Positions 50,122 to 58,397 of a stretch of 64,000 nucleotides of DNA are shown piece by piece. Both the position numbers and the translations under genes were made by a program. How positions within the stretch are numbered: the stretch's first letter is position 1; each line of letters begins with the position of its first letter. This DNA comes from Actinocatenispora comari (GTDB lineage Bacteria > Actinomycetota > Actinomycetes > Mycobacteriales > Micromonosporaceae), in NCBI RefSeq assembly GCF_017312725.1, contig NZ_BOPO01000096.1:1-64000 (forward strand), written 5' to 3'. The notes beneath the pieces are model-generated. The model searched no databases. It was given only the letters and a program-made list of their open reading frames with translations, and was not told the origin of the DNA.

Positions 50122-51174
50122 TCAGCTGCCGGCGAGGGCGGCGTCCGAGCTGAGCAGCAGGCTGATCGACACCTTGCCGGTCTTCAGCCCGTTCTTCGAC
50201 TGCGAGCCGCCCGCGTCGAGCTGGACGAACTTGCCGAACTTCATCCCGTACTTGCTCTCCAGGCCCTGCTGGCAGAACGCCCGGTCCGGGCACTCCGGCG
50301 GCCCGCCCAGGATCGTCGCCTTGCCGCTGCACTTGGCGGCGAACTCGGACAGCGTGGAGACCTTGTTCTTCTCCGCGAACTCCTTGGTCACCCCGAACGC
50401 GTTCTCGTCGGCCGCCGCGGACGGCTCGCCGAACTTGAGCCCGTCCTTGTCGCCCAGCGAGGTCAGCGCCTTCATCGTGGTGTCGATGTCCGGCGACGCC
50501 ATCGGCTTGGCGTTCTTGCCGTTCGCCTTCTGGTTCAGGAACTCGGTCAGGGTCGCCGCGTACTCCGGCACGACCTGGATCTCACCCTTCTGCAGCGCCG
50601 GCTCGTACAGCTCGCGGTTGCCGATGGTGCGCACCGACGTGCTGAAGCCGCCGGCGTCCAGCACCGTCTTGTACAGGTAGGCGAGCGTCTTGCTCTCGGA
50701 GAAGTTCGCCGCGCCGATGGTGACCGAGCCGGAGCCCTTCTGCACCCCGTCGGTCAGCTTGGCGCTCTTGGCGAACGTCGCGGCCACCTTCTGCGGCGGC
50801 ACCCGGTCGACGTCGGCCTGCTTGTTCAACTGGATCAGCTTCGGCGTGTCCAGCGCCGCCGAGACCTTGTTCAGGTCGGCGATCAGCGCCGGCGACGCGA
50901 CCTTCGCGTTCACCGCCGGAACGATGTTGTCGGAGTTCTGCAGGTGCTTGTCGTCCTTGAGCACGACGAGTTGGCTGCCTGCCACCGGGGCGCAGCCAGC
51001 ACCCTTGACGTTGGTGTCCTTCTTGGTGCCGGACGAACCGGCCTGGCCGCACCCGGCGGCCAACGCCGCCACCGAGAGTCCGGCAAGAATCCCGACCGCC
51101 ACCCGGCGCGGGGTCACGCCGCGACGGCGCGCTCCCCCCGCAGCGAGTCGCGACCGCGAAAGCCGCGTTGCCAT
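50122..51174 (-). CDS. OpuC-type quaternary-amine binding lipoprotein, circularly permuted
   Basis: A 350-residue lipoprotein with lipobox LAAGC at Cys42. Residues 150-350 are the usual first part of a glycine-betaine/choline binding protein (SVTIGAANFSESKTLAYLY, IGNRELYEPALQKGEIQVVP), but the chain ends right after GKVSISLLLSSDAAL. The segment normally found next, LVVLKDDKHLQ with NIVPAVNAKV and ALDTPKLIQLNKQADVD, lies instead at residues 69-125, before it. This looks like a circular permutation. ATG 51174 has GGAAGG upstream; GTG 51117 is an alternative. Confidence 0.8.
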   Translation of the reverse strand: MATRLSRSRLAAGGARRRGVTPRRVAVGILAGLSVAALAAGCGQAGSSGTKKDTNVKGAGCAPVAGSQLVVLKDDKHLQNSDNIVPAVNAKVASPALIADLNKVSAALDTPKLIQLNKQADVDRVPPQKVAATFAKSAKLTDGVQKGSGSVTIGAANFSESKTLAYLYKTVLDAGGFSTSVRTIGNRELYEPALQKGEIQVVPEYAATLTEFLNQKANGKNAKPMASPDIDTTMKALTSLGDKDGLKFGEPSAAADENAFGVTKEFAEKNKVSTLSEFAAKCSGKATILGGPPECPDRAFCQQGLESKYGMKFGKFVQLDAGGSQSKNGLKTGKVSISLLLSSDAALAGS

Positions 51175-51469
51175 TACTGCCCGCCTTCCGTGTCCCGGCT
51201 CGGCCCCCCTGGCCGGCCGCGTGTCCGACGAGCGGTCGGCGCGCCCCTACCCGGACCTCGCCGGCCGGGAACACGGTGCCTTCCGCGCGCAGGGACTACC
51301 CAACCTCGCCGGTGCGGGTGCCGCAACTCGAATGGCAACAGTTGTCATCATCGTTACCCACCGGAGTCCCCATGCCACCGCAGCCCGCGTCGATCATGGT
51401 GCGAACGGGATGGAGAGCGCTTTCCGGAGCAGCCACGCTCCGATCGACGCCGTCACGGAACGGGCAGGG

Positions 51470-52195
51470 TCAGCGAGCGGGGGCCGGTTTGGCGACGCGG
51501 CGACGGACACGGCGGGTGGGGTGGCGCAGCGGGCGGGGCGTTACCGCCCGCTCGACCAGCACGAGGACCCCCTCGACGAGCAGGCACAGCACCACCACGA
51601 GCAGGCCGCCCGCGAGCACCTGGCCACCACCCGACGCGATGCCCAGGCCGAACCCCTCGTTGATGATCGCGCCGAGCCCCGGGCCGCCGACCAGGGCGGC
51701 CAGCGTCGCGGTCGCCACCACCTGGACCGCGGCGGTGCGGAACCCGCTCGCCAGGTACGGCACCGACAGCGGCAGCTCCACCCGGAACAGCACCTGCCAG
51801 CCGGACAACCCCATCCCGTACGCCGCGTCCCGGGCGCTCGGGTCGACCTCACGCAGCCCGAGCACCGCGTTCGCCAGCAGCGGCGGGATCGCGAACACCG
51901 CCAGCGCCGCCACCGCCGACCACGGCCCGAACCCGAGGATCGTCAACGGAAAGATGGACAACAACGCCAGCGTCGGTACCGCGCGGGTCAGGTTCGACAC
52001 GCCCACGACCAGCCCGCCACCGCGGCCGTGATGGCCCAGCCAGATGCCGATCGGCCAGGCGATCGCGCAGCCGATCGCCACCGACACCGCGGAGATCCAC
52101 AGGTGCTGCCAGGTCAGCGCCAGGATCCCGTCGGAGTTCGTCCAGTTCAGCGGGTCGTTCAACCACACCCAAGCCTGCGACACGATGCTGCTCAT
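51470..52195 (-). CDS. ABC transporter permease, OpuC/ProW type
   Basis: A 241-residue protein with six hydrophobic segments and the binding-protein-dependent permease signature (EVDPSARDAAYGMGLSGWQV followed by RVELPLSVPYLASG). ATG 52195 (MSSIVSQAWVW) is chosen over one 13 codons upstream. It lies between the other permease gene and the binding-protein gene on the same strand; gaps of 76 and 295 bases separate them. With its partner permease it would form the membrane channel for betaine or choline. Confidence 0.85.
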   Translation of the reverse strand: MSSIVSQAWVWLNDPLNWTNSDGILALTWQHLWISAVSVAIGCAIAWPIGIWLGHHGRGGGLVVGVSNLTRAVPTLALLSIFPLTILGFGPWSAVAALAVFAIPPLLANAVLGLREVDPSARDAAYGMGLSGWQVLFRVELPLSVPYLASGFRTAAVQVVATATLAALVGGPGLGAIINEGFGLGIASGGGQVLAGGLLVVVLCLLVEGVLVLVERAVTPRPLRHPTRRVRRRVAKPAPAR

Positions 52196-52271
52196 GAGCG
52201 TTCCTCCTTCGTCGGAACCCTCATGAGGCACCAAGCCGCACGATGCCCACGATTCGCTCGCTGCCGCTCGC

Positions 52272-52976
52272 TCATGCTGACCGCCTCCTCGACCAGGGGG
52301 TGGCGAGGCGGCCGAGCAGTGCCAGTACCAGGTCGAAGACCAGGGCCAGCAGGACCGTGGCGATCGTCGCGGTCATGATCTGCGCCTTGTAGAAGTTGTT
52401 CCGGAAGCCCTCCAGGATCAGCTCCCCGAACCCGCCGTACCCGCCGACCACCGAGCCGACGGTCACCATCGCGACGGTCGACACGGTCGCGATGCGCAGG
52501 CCGGTCATGATGCTCGGCAACGACAGCGGCAGCTCGATCCGGGTGAGCAGACCCAGCTTGCCGTAACCCATGCCGCGGGCCGCGTCCCGGATCTCCACCG
52601 GTACCTGGCTGAGCCCGGTCAGCGTGTTGCGCACGATGACCAGCAGCGCGTACAGCACCAGACCGATGACGACCGTACTGGCGTACAGGCCGAGGAACGG
52701 CGCCAGCACGGCGAACAGGCCGAGCGACGGAATCGTGTACAGCACGCTGGAAAGTGCGAGGATCGGACCGGTGAGCCAGCTGACGCGGTACGCGAGGATA
52801 CCGAGGGGGATCGCGAGCACCGCCGCGATCAGCACCGACGCGGCGGTCAGCTCGACGTGCTGGATCAGCGCGGCGAGCAGCGCCGAGGCGTTGGATTGCA
52901 CGTAGTCCCAGGAAAACCACGGGTTGCCCGCGGCGTCGGTGACCGCCGCCAACGGGACCTGCTGAAGAGAGGACAC
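52272..52976 (-). CDS. ABC transporter permease, OpuC/ProW type
   Basis: A 234-residue permease with the signature EIRDAARGMGYGKLGLLTRI and LPLSLPSIMTGLRIATV. GTG 52976 (MSSLQQVPLAAV) gives the longest frame but has no good ribosome site and lies two bases from the divergent ATPase start; GTG 52901 is a shorter alternative. Together with the other permease, the ATPase and the lipoprotein it completes a four-part importer. Confidence 0.85.
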   Translation of the reverse strand: MSSLQQVPLAAVTDAAGNPWFSWDYVQSNASALLAALIQHVELTAASVLIAAVLAIPLGILAYRVSWLTGPILALSSVLYTIPSLGLFAVLAPFLGLYASTVVIGLVLYALLVIVRNTLTGLSQVPVEIRDAARGMGYGKLGLLTRIELPLSLPSIMTGLRIATVSTVAMVTVGSVVGGYGGFGELILEGFRNNFYKAQIMTATIATVLLALVFDLVLALLGRLATPWSRRRSA

Positions 52977-52978
52977 AA

Positions 52979-54025
52979 GTGGACGCTACCCGGGCGGAGC
53001 ACGCCGCCGAGCGCCCCAACCGCGGCGATTCGTCGCGCGCCGCCGAAATCAGGCTGGACCGGTTGACCAAGGCGTACCCGAACGGCACGGTCGCGGTGGC
53101 CGAGCTGAGCCTGGCCGTACCGGCGGGGGAACTCGTCACGCTGGTCGGCCCGTCCGGCTGCGGCAAGTCGACGATCCTGCGGATGATCAACCGGCTGGTC
53201 GAGCCGACCGGCGGGCAGATCTTCCTGGACGACGACGACATCACCGCCGCCGACCCGGTCGCGCTGCGCCGTCGCATCGGGTACGCGATCCAGGACGTCG
53301 GGCTGTTCCCGCACCAGACGGTGCGGCAGAACGTGGCGACCGTGCCGCGGTTGCTCGGCTGGTCCAAGGCGGACACCGCGGCCCGGGTCGAGGAGCTGCT
53401 CGACCTCGTCGGCCTCGACCCGACCGAGTACGGCAAGCGGTACCCCGACGAGCTGTCCGGCGGGCAGCGGCAGCGGGTCGGGGTGGCCCGCGCGCTCGCC
53501 GCCGACCCGGTGGTGCTGCTGATGGACGAGCCGTTCAGCGCCGTCGACCCGATCGCCCGCGGCCGGCTGCAGGAGGAGTTCCTGCGGCTGCAGGCGGAGG
53601 TGCGCAAGACGACGGTGTTCGTCACCCACGACGTGGACGAGGCGGTCCGGCTCGGCGACCGCATCGCGGTGCTGTCCGCCGGCGGCAAGCTGGAACAGTA
53701 CGCGCCGCCGGCGGAGATCCTGGGCCGGCCGGCGTCGTCGTTCGTGGCCGAGTTCGTCGGCGCCGACCGCGGCATCAAGCGGCTCGGCGTCACCCCGATC
53801 CCGCCGGCGGCGCTGCGCCCGACCGATCAGGTGCCCACGTTCGCGACCGCCACCGCGCCGCCCCGGGTACCGCTGTCGGCGACGCTGCGGGAGGCGCTCG
53901 CCGCGCTGCTGGAGGGGGGTACCGGCTGGGTGCTGGTGGACGACGGTGACCGGCTCGCCGGCGTGCTCACCCCCGACGACATCTACCAGGCGATGCACGA
54001 CACCCAACCGGGCCGCCCGGCCTGA
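52979..54025 (+). CDS. ABC transporter ATP-binding protein, OpuA/OpuC type with CBS-like tail
   Basis: A 348-residue protein. Walker A is VGPSGCGKSTILRM, the signature is DELSGGQRQRVGVARALAAD, Walker B is VVLLMDEPFSAVDPIAR and the switch His is in TTVFVTHDVDEAVRLGDRI. The C-terminal 90 residues (VPLSATLREALAALLEGGTG, then VLVDDGDRLAGVLTPDDIYQ) look like a CBS domain, which in OpuA senses ionic strength. GTG 52979 has GAGAGGA upstream, inside the divergent permease gene. Confidence 0.9.
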   Translation: MDATRAEHAAERPNRGDSSRAAEIRLDRLTKAYPNGTVAVAELSLAVPAGELVTLVGPSGCGKSTILRMINRLVEPTGGQIFLDDDDITAADPVALRRRIGYAIQDVGLFPHQTVRQNVATVPRLLGWSKADTAARVEELLDLVGLDPTEYGKRYPDELSGGQRQRVGVARALAADPVVLLMDEPFSAVDPIARGRLQEEFLRLQAEVRKTTVFVTHDVDEAVRLGDRIAVLSAGGKLEQYAPPAEILGRPASSFVAEFVGADRGIKRLGVTPIPPAALRPTDQVPTFATATAPPRVPLSATLREALAALLEGGTGWVLVDDGDRLAGVLTPDDIYQAMHDTQPGRPA

Positions 54026-54076
54026 CCCACACCGTCCGCCTCGACCCGGCTGCCGGGCCGGGCCGGCGGCGGGCAG

Positions 54077-54379
54077 TCAGGAGTGCTTGGTCAGGTAGTC
54101 GATGAAGCGGGCGCGCATCAGCGGCTCGGCGTCCCCGTACGACTCGTGGCCGGTGAACTCGCGCCACACCCCGACCAGCTCGTCGACGACCTCGCCGATC
54201 GAGCCGCTGGAGTCGTCCAGCACGTTGCTCTCCTGGGCGTGCGGCAGGTGCCGGACCAGGTCGACGAAGAAGTGCCGGTCGTGCCGGTGGCGCGCCAGCG
54301 CGAAGGCCCGCTCGCGCAGCTCCTCGGTGGACAACGCGTCCAGCGCGTCGAGGTCGTTGCTCGACGTACCCTCAGTCAT
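54077..54379 (-). CDS. hypothetical protein coupled to a permease gene, 100 aa
   Basis: A soluble, helical protein (MTEGTSSNDLDALDALSTEE, FALARHRHDRHFFVDLVRHL, VVDELVGVWREFTGHESYGD). No family is recognised. Its ATG overlaps the permease stop (ATGA), so it is translated with the membrane protein and may be its cytoplasmic partner. It lies convergent to the importer ATPase. Confidence 0.7.
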   Translation of the reverse strand: MTEGTSSNDLDALDALSTEELRERAFALARHRHDRHFFVDLVRHLPHAQESNVLDDSSGSIGEVVDELVGVWREFTGHESYGDAEPLMRARFIDYLTKHS

Positions 54380-55554
54380 ACGCCGAGCATACGGGCGTTC
54401 TCGCGGCGCCGGCCGCCCCACTCCACCAGCCGCGTCACCACCAGCCCGAGCACGATCGCGCCACCCGCGACACCGAACGTGGTGGCCGGCCCGGACCAGC
54501 CGCGCATGGTGCCGAACTGGACCGCGAGCACCAGCGCCAGCACGCCGAGCATGGTGCCGAACACGCCGCCGCGCCGCCCGTACGCGGAGACACCGCCGAC
54601 CAGGACCGCGCCGAGCGCCAGCAGCAGCTGCGGCAGCATCCCACCGGGACCGCCGGCGGTGCGCAACTGCACCGCGGACAGCACCCCGGACAGTCCGGCC
54701 AGGCCGCCGGACACGGTCAGCGCGAGTACCACCATCAGTGCCGCGCCGATGCCGCGCCGCTCCGCCGGGTCGGCCACCGGCCGGAACGCACCGATCGCCC
54801 GACGCAACGGCCGGACCAGCCCGAACACCCCCGCCAGCACCGAGGTCGCGGCCACCGCGATGAACCACACGTACGCCCAGCGACGCGGGTCGGGCGCGCC
54901 GTCCGCCACCGTGACCATGCTGCCGTGGCCGATCAGCGTCGTTGCCACCAGACCGCCGCACAGCGCGACGAGCGAGGCCGCCCACCCCGGTACGTGCAGC
55001 AGCGCCACCACCACCCCGAGCGCCAGCCCGGCCACCAGCGCCACGCCGAGGCCGGGGATCAGCGCCACCGGCAGGTTGTGCTCGTACGCCCGGGCGAACA
55101 GCAGACCGGCGACCGCGGCGAACGCACCGACCGCGAGGTTCGGCGCGCCGGCCCGCAGCGACACCGACACCGCCATCGCGAGCAGCCCGAGCGCGGCCGC
55201 CTGCACCGCGATCAGCCGCAGGCCGACGCTGTGGAACATGGCCGGTTCGACCCGCCAGCAGAACACCGCGAGCGCCGCGACCAGCACCACCAGCAGCAAC
55301 TCCCACACCACGTGCACCAGCAGCCGGTCGTTCGCCGGCGGGGGCGGCGGGGTGAGCAGCGCGCCCGGCGGGGTCTGGCCGGGCAGGGTCAACGTCCGGT
55401 CGCTCTCCGGCGTCGCGTAGCCCGGGTCGAACGTCGGGTCGTCGGACGGGTAGTCGCCGCCGTAGCCGAAACCCTGGTCCGGCAGGTCGTCGGGATAGCG
55501 GCTCGACTCGGGCCGGCGACCGGGCAGCCGGACCGTCGAATCGTCCTCGGACAT
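54376..55554 (-). CDS. ABC permease-like membrane protein (BPD_transp_2 type)
   Basis: A 392-residue protein. The first ~90 residues are a hydrophilic, Pro/Asp-rich segment; eight to ten membrane helices follow (VVWELLLVVLVAALAVF through VFGTMLGVLALVLAVQFG). The order and the GAPNLAVGAFAAVAGLLFAR and LLLALGAVLVGGVSAYGRRG segments resemble ribose/branched-chain amino-acid permeases. No ATPase or binding protein adjoins, so it may not be a transporter in the usual sense. ATG 55554 is chosen. Confidence 0.75.
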   Translation of the reverse strand: MSEDDSTVRLPGRRPESSRYPDDLPDQGFGYGGDYPSDDPTFDPGYATPESDRTLTLPGQTPPGALLTPPPPPANDRLLVHVVWELLLVVLVAALAVFCWRVEPAMFHSVGLRLIAVQAAALGLLAMAVSVSLRAGAPNLAVGAFAAVAGLLFARAYEHNLPVALIPGLGVALVAGLALGVVVALLHVPGWAASLVALCGGLVATTLIGHGSMVTVADGAPDPRRWAYVWFIAVAATSVLAGVFGLVRPLRRAIGAFRPVADPAERRGIGAALMVVLALTVSGGLAGLSGVLSAVQLRTAGGPGGMLPQLLLALGAVLVGGVSAYGRRGGVFGTMLGVLALVLAVQFGTMRGWSGPATTFGVAGGAIVLGLVVTRLVEWGGRRRENARMLGV

Positions 55555-55685
55555 GTTGGCCCCCTCGGTGCGCACCCACCGGTCGGCGACGCGCGTGCGC
55601 TCATCGTCGCCTACCGGTTCCACGGTCGCACGCCGGCACGGCGCATGCACCCTCGGTACCGAGGAAAGCCCCGCCTAGGGACGCA

Positions 55686-56174
55686 TCACCGCTCGGCGTT
55701 CTTCTCGTCGTCCGGGTCGGGTGGGATCCGGCACGAGTGCTCCAGCCACAACGCGGCGGCGGCCAGCGCCAGCGACGCCACCGCACCGGACGCGGCGGGC
55801 AGCACGTCGGCGGCGGCCGACGCGAGCTGGCCCCGGTTCTGCACCACCCACAGCAGGCCCCCGCCGTACAGCCCGGCGAACAGCGCGCCGGCGGCCGACG
55901 ACGCCTTCGCGATCAGCACGTAGCGCGCCACGGTCAGCGCGTTGACCGGCTCGGTACCGGGCTTGTGCGCGATCCGCCGACCGGTGCTCAGCGCCGCGAG
56001 GCCCTCGACGATCGCCAGGACCGCGAGCGTGAGCGCCGGCAGCAACGGCAGCGGCGGCAACGACCCGTAGAACCGCGCGAACAGCAGCCAGCCGGCCACC
56101 CCGGCGAGCAGCGCGGTCACCACCAGGGTCGGCACGCTGGTCGGCCGCACCCGCGGCTGCGGCGACTGGCTCAT
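55686..56174 (-). CDS. DUF3180 membrane protein
   Basis: A 162-residue protein with four membrane segments (PTLVVTALLAGVAGWLLFAR, LPALTLAVLAIVEGLAAL, SSAAGALFAGLYGGGLLWVV, SGAVASLALAAAALWLEHSC) and the block TGRRIAHKPGTEPVNALTVA RYVLIAKASSA typical of DUF3180. ATG 56174 overlaps the folB stop (ATGA). In actinobacteria this gene usually closes the folate operon, after folK; its job is not known. Confidence 0.85.
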   Translation of the reverse strand: MSQSPQPRVRPTSVPTLVVTALLAGVAGWLLFARFYGSLPPLPLLPALTLAVLAIVEGLAALSTGRRIAHKPGTEPVNALTVARYVLIAKASSAAGALFAGLYGGGLLWVVQNRGQLASAAADVLPAASGAVASLALAAAALWLEHSCRIPPDPDDEKNAER

Positions 56175-56728
56175 CGGCTCCCCCGGCTCCGGTCGTGCTC
56201 GCCGCCCGTCCCGGCCGCGTCGGCGCTCCCGTCCCCGCGGGCATCGTCGGCGGCGGCGTCCGGCGTGAACCGGTCGCGGTCCCGGTCGCGGTCGCGGTCC
56301 CGGTCGCGGTCGCGGTCCCGGTCGCGGTCGCGGTCCTGGTCGCGGTCCTGGTCGCGGTCGCGGTCGCGGTCGCGGTCGCGGTCCAGCGTGACCGACACGT
56401 CGGTGAAGCCGTGCGCGATCGGCGCCTGCGGTTTGTGCACCGTCAGCCGGACCCGGTCGACCCGCTCGTCCGCGAGACACGCGGCGGCCAGCCGATCGGC
56501 GAGCTTCTCGATCAGCCGCACCGGCTCGCCGGCAATGATCTCCGCCAGCCGGTCGGCCAGCTCACCGTAGTGCACGGTGTCGGTCACCTCGTCGGTACGC
56601 GCCGGACGGGACAGGTCCAGCTCCAGCTCGGCGTCGACGACGAAGTCCTGCCCGTTCTCCCGCTCGAAGTCGTACACCCCGTGCCGGCCGCGGACCCGCA
56701 ACCCGGTCAGCGTGATCCGGTCACTCAT
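56171..56728 (-). CDS. folB: dihydroneopterin aldolase with a repetitive C-terminal tail
   Basis: A 185-residue protein. The first ~120 residues are a complete FolB: LTGLRVRGRHGVYDFERENG, VHYGELADRLAEIIAGEPVR, LIEKLADRLAAACLADERVD and VRLTVHKPQAPIAHGFTDVS, including the active-site Lys and Glu. A tail of about 19 Arg-Asp/Gln-Asp dipeptides and a short Ala/Gly/Asp end follow, which other FolB proteins lack. It makes 6-hydroxymethyl-dihydropterin in folate synthesis. ATG 56728 is chosen. It follows folP after 66 bases. Confidence 0.88.
   Translation of the reverse strand: MSDRITLTGLRVRGRHGVYDFERENGQDFVVDAELELDLSRPARTDEVTDTVHYGELADRLAEIIAGEPVRLIEKLADRLAAACLADERVDRVRLTVHKPQAPIAHGFTDVSVTLDRDRDRDRDRDQDRDQDRDRDRDRDRDRDRDRDRDRDRFTPDAAADDARGDGSADAAGTGGEHDRSRGSR
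56271..56384 (-). repeat. hexanucleotide tandem repeat at the 3' end of folB
   Basis: About 19 copies of a six-base unit (GGTCGC/GGTCCC, with two GGTCCT) run from 56271 to 56384 and encode (Arg-Asp)n with two Gln-Asp. The unit length keeps the frame whatever the copy number, so tail length can vary between strains without breaking the gene. Confidence 0.9.
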
Positions 56729-56794
56729 CACCGCTCCCCCTTCGCCCGACCGGCGACGAGACACCGAGCCGCGCAGTACCGGTGATCCACTCGC

Positions 56795-57628
56795 TCACCG
56801 TGCGGCTCCCGCCCGCGCCGCGCACCAGGCCCGGACCGCGTCCACCGTGGAGCGCACCTCGTGTACCCGGATGCCCCAGGCGCCGGCGTCGACCGCGAAC
56901 AGGTTCGCCGCGAGGCTCGCCGCCTCCCGGTCGTCGACCGGCCGCGGGGTACCGTCCGGCGCGGCGAGCAGCGACCCCAGGAACGACTTGCGGCTGACCC
57001 CGACCAACACCGGGAACCCCAGCCCCCGCAACGTGTCGAGGTGCGCCAGCAGCTGCCAGTTGTGCGCCGGCGTCTTGGCGAAGCCGAGCCCCGGGTCGAC
57101 CACGATCCGATCGGCGGACACCCCGCCGGCGACCGCGGCGTCGACCCGCTCGGCCAGTTCGGCCCGCACGTCGACGACCACGTCGTCGTAGCTGGCCAGC
57201 CGGTACATCCGCTTCGAGTGATCCCGCCAGTGCATCAGGATCCACGGGCAGCCGGCGTCGGCGACCACCCGTACCATCTCGGGGTCGGCGAGACCGCCGG
57301 ACACGTCGTTGACCACCGACACGCCCGCGGCCAGCGCCGCCGCGGCCACCTCGGCGCGGGTGGTGTCGATACTCATCGGCACCCCGGCGGCCGCCAGCTC
57401 GCGGATCACCGGTACCACCCGGGCCCGCTCGGTGGTGGCGTCGACCCGGTCGGCGCCCGGGCGGGTCGACTCGCCGCCGACGTCGACCAGATCGGCGCCG
57501 TCGCGCCACATCTGCACCCCGTGCGTCACCGCGTCGTCGAGGTCGGAGTACCGGCCGCCGTCGGAGAACGAGTCCGGCGTCACGTTGAGCACGCCCATCA
57601 CGACCGGCGCGGCACTCGTTCGGTGCAC
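56795..57628 (-). CDS. folP: dihydropteroate synthase
   Basis: A 277-residue TIM-barrel enzyme joining the pterin to p-aminobenzoate, the sulfonamide target. VVMGVLNVTPDSFSDGG, VDVGGESTRPGADRVD, VVNDVSGG, ILMHWRDHSKRMY, DPGLGFAKTPAHNWQLLAHL, VLVGVSRKSFLG and RVHEVRSTVDAVRA match the family's seven conserved loops. GTG 57628 is chosen because GGGGGGAAG lies 8 bases upstream; earlier in-frame starts (57658, 57709) add non-conserved residues. folB follows on the same strand. Confidence 0.92.
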   Translation of the reverse strand: MHRTSAAPVVMGVLNVTPDSFSDGGRYSDLDDAVTHGVQMWRDGADLVDVGGESTRPGADRVDATTERARVVPVIRELAAAGVPMSIDTTRAEVAAAALAAGVSVVNDVSGGLADPEMVRVVADAGCPWILMHWRDHSKRMYRLASYDDVVVDVRAELAERVDAAVAGGVSADRIVVDPGLGFAKTPAHNWQLLAHLDTLRGLGFPVLVGVSRKSFLGSLLAAPDGTPRPVDDREAASLAANLFAVDAGAWGIRVHEVRSTVDAVRAWCAARAGAAR

Positions 57629-57746
57629 CGCGAACTTCCCCCCACTGTGCTCCCTCACCGCACCGACGCTACCGGTCCGGGCGGCCAGCGAGCCGGTGGG
57701 GAACCTCATGCCCGCGGTGCCGGACCGAGCGGCCCGGCGCCGGACC

Positions 57747-57918
57747 GGCCACGGGACGGCGGCGGCGCCGATCCGATTGCGGGAAAGTGGCGGCGTCCAC
57801 CCTGTCGCGGGACGGCGACCGGGATCCATCGGGCCACGGGACGGCGACCGGGATCCATCCGGTCACTGTGACGGCGGCCGGCGTTCATCCGGCCGCGGGA
57901 CGGCGATCGGGTCGGCGG
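57747..57918. repeat. 30-bp degenerate tandem repeat
   Basis: Units at 57801-57830, 57831-57860, 57861-57890 and 57891-57918 share GCGGGACGGCGACCGGGATC with changes, and a worn copy lies at 57747-57775. They fill the gap between the folP start and the end of the ribbon-helix-helix-like gene. Confidence 0.65.
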
Positions 57919-57927
57919 CGGTCGGGG

Positions 57928-58287
57928 TCAGCCGGTACCGGCGGAGCCGCCGGCGGCGCGGCGGCGGGCCCGCTGGGCGCGCCTGATGCGTTCCGCGCCG
58001 GCCGCGCCGGGTCCGGTGCGCATCCGGCCGACGACGGCAGGGAACGGCTGCCCGTCGTTGTGCTCGGCCTCGAGCCGCTCCACCTCTTGCCGGACGGCCC
58101 GCTCGACCAGTTCGGAGATCGTGGTGGGGCCGGCGCCGCCGGTGCTGCTCAGCCAGTACGCGGCGGCGCGGGCGCGCTCGAGCACTTGCCGGGACAGGTG
58201 GAAGGAGCGGGGCGTCCGCTCGGTCGGGTCGATGCCCAGTCCGGCCGGCAGCCGGTTGGGGTCGGGTGCTGCACCGGGGATCTCCAC
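57928..58287 (-). CDS. ribbon-helix-helix-like DNA-binding protein, 119 aa
   Basis: The core ERTPRSFHLSRQVLERARAA followed by TISELVERAVRQEVERLEAE has the short beta strand and two helices of an RHH/Arc-type DNA-binding or ParG-like protein. The N-terminus is flexible and the C-terminus very basic (ERIRRAQRARRRAAG). GTG 58287 is chosen, after GGGAGC. It may regulate the divergent secretion-like operon or work in DNA partitioning; neither is shown. Confidence 0.6.
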   Translation of the reverse strand: MEIPGAAPDPNRLPAGLGIDPTERTPRSFHLSRQVLERARAAAYWLSSTGGAGPTTISELVERAVRQEVERLEAEHNDGQPFPAVVGRMRTGPGAAGAERIRRAQRARRRAAGGSAGTG

Positions 58288-58397
58288 GCTGTGCTTGCTC
58301 CCTTCCGTGCCGCGATCTTCCGCGGGGCAGGTCCGGATCGGTGGTACCGGCGGGCCCGGCACCGCCCGGCCGGCCGGTGCGCCGGCGGTACGGCCGG

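Noticed and set aside
56271-56384. Non-coding microsatellite
   Set aside because: It lies inside the folB frame, which stays open to a stop that overlaps the DUF3180 start by ATGA.
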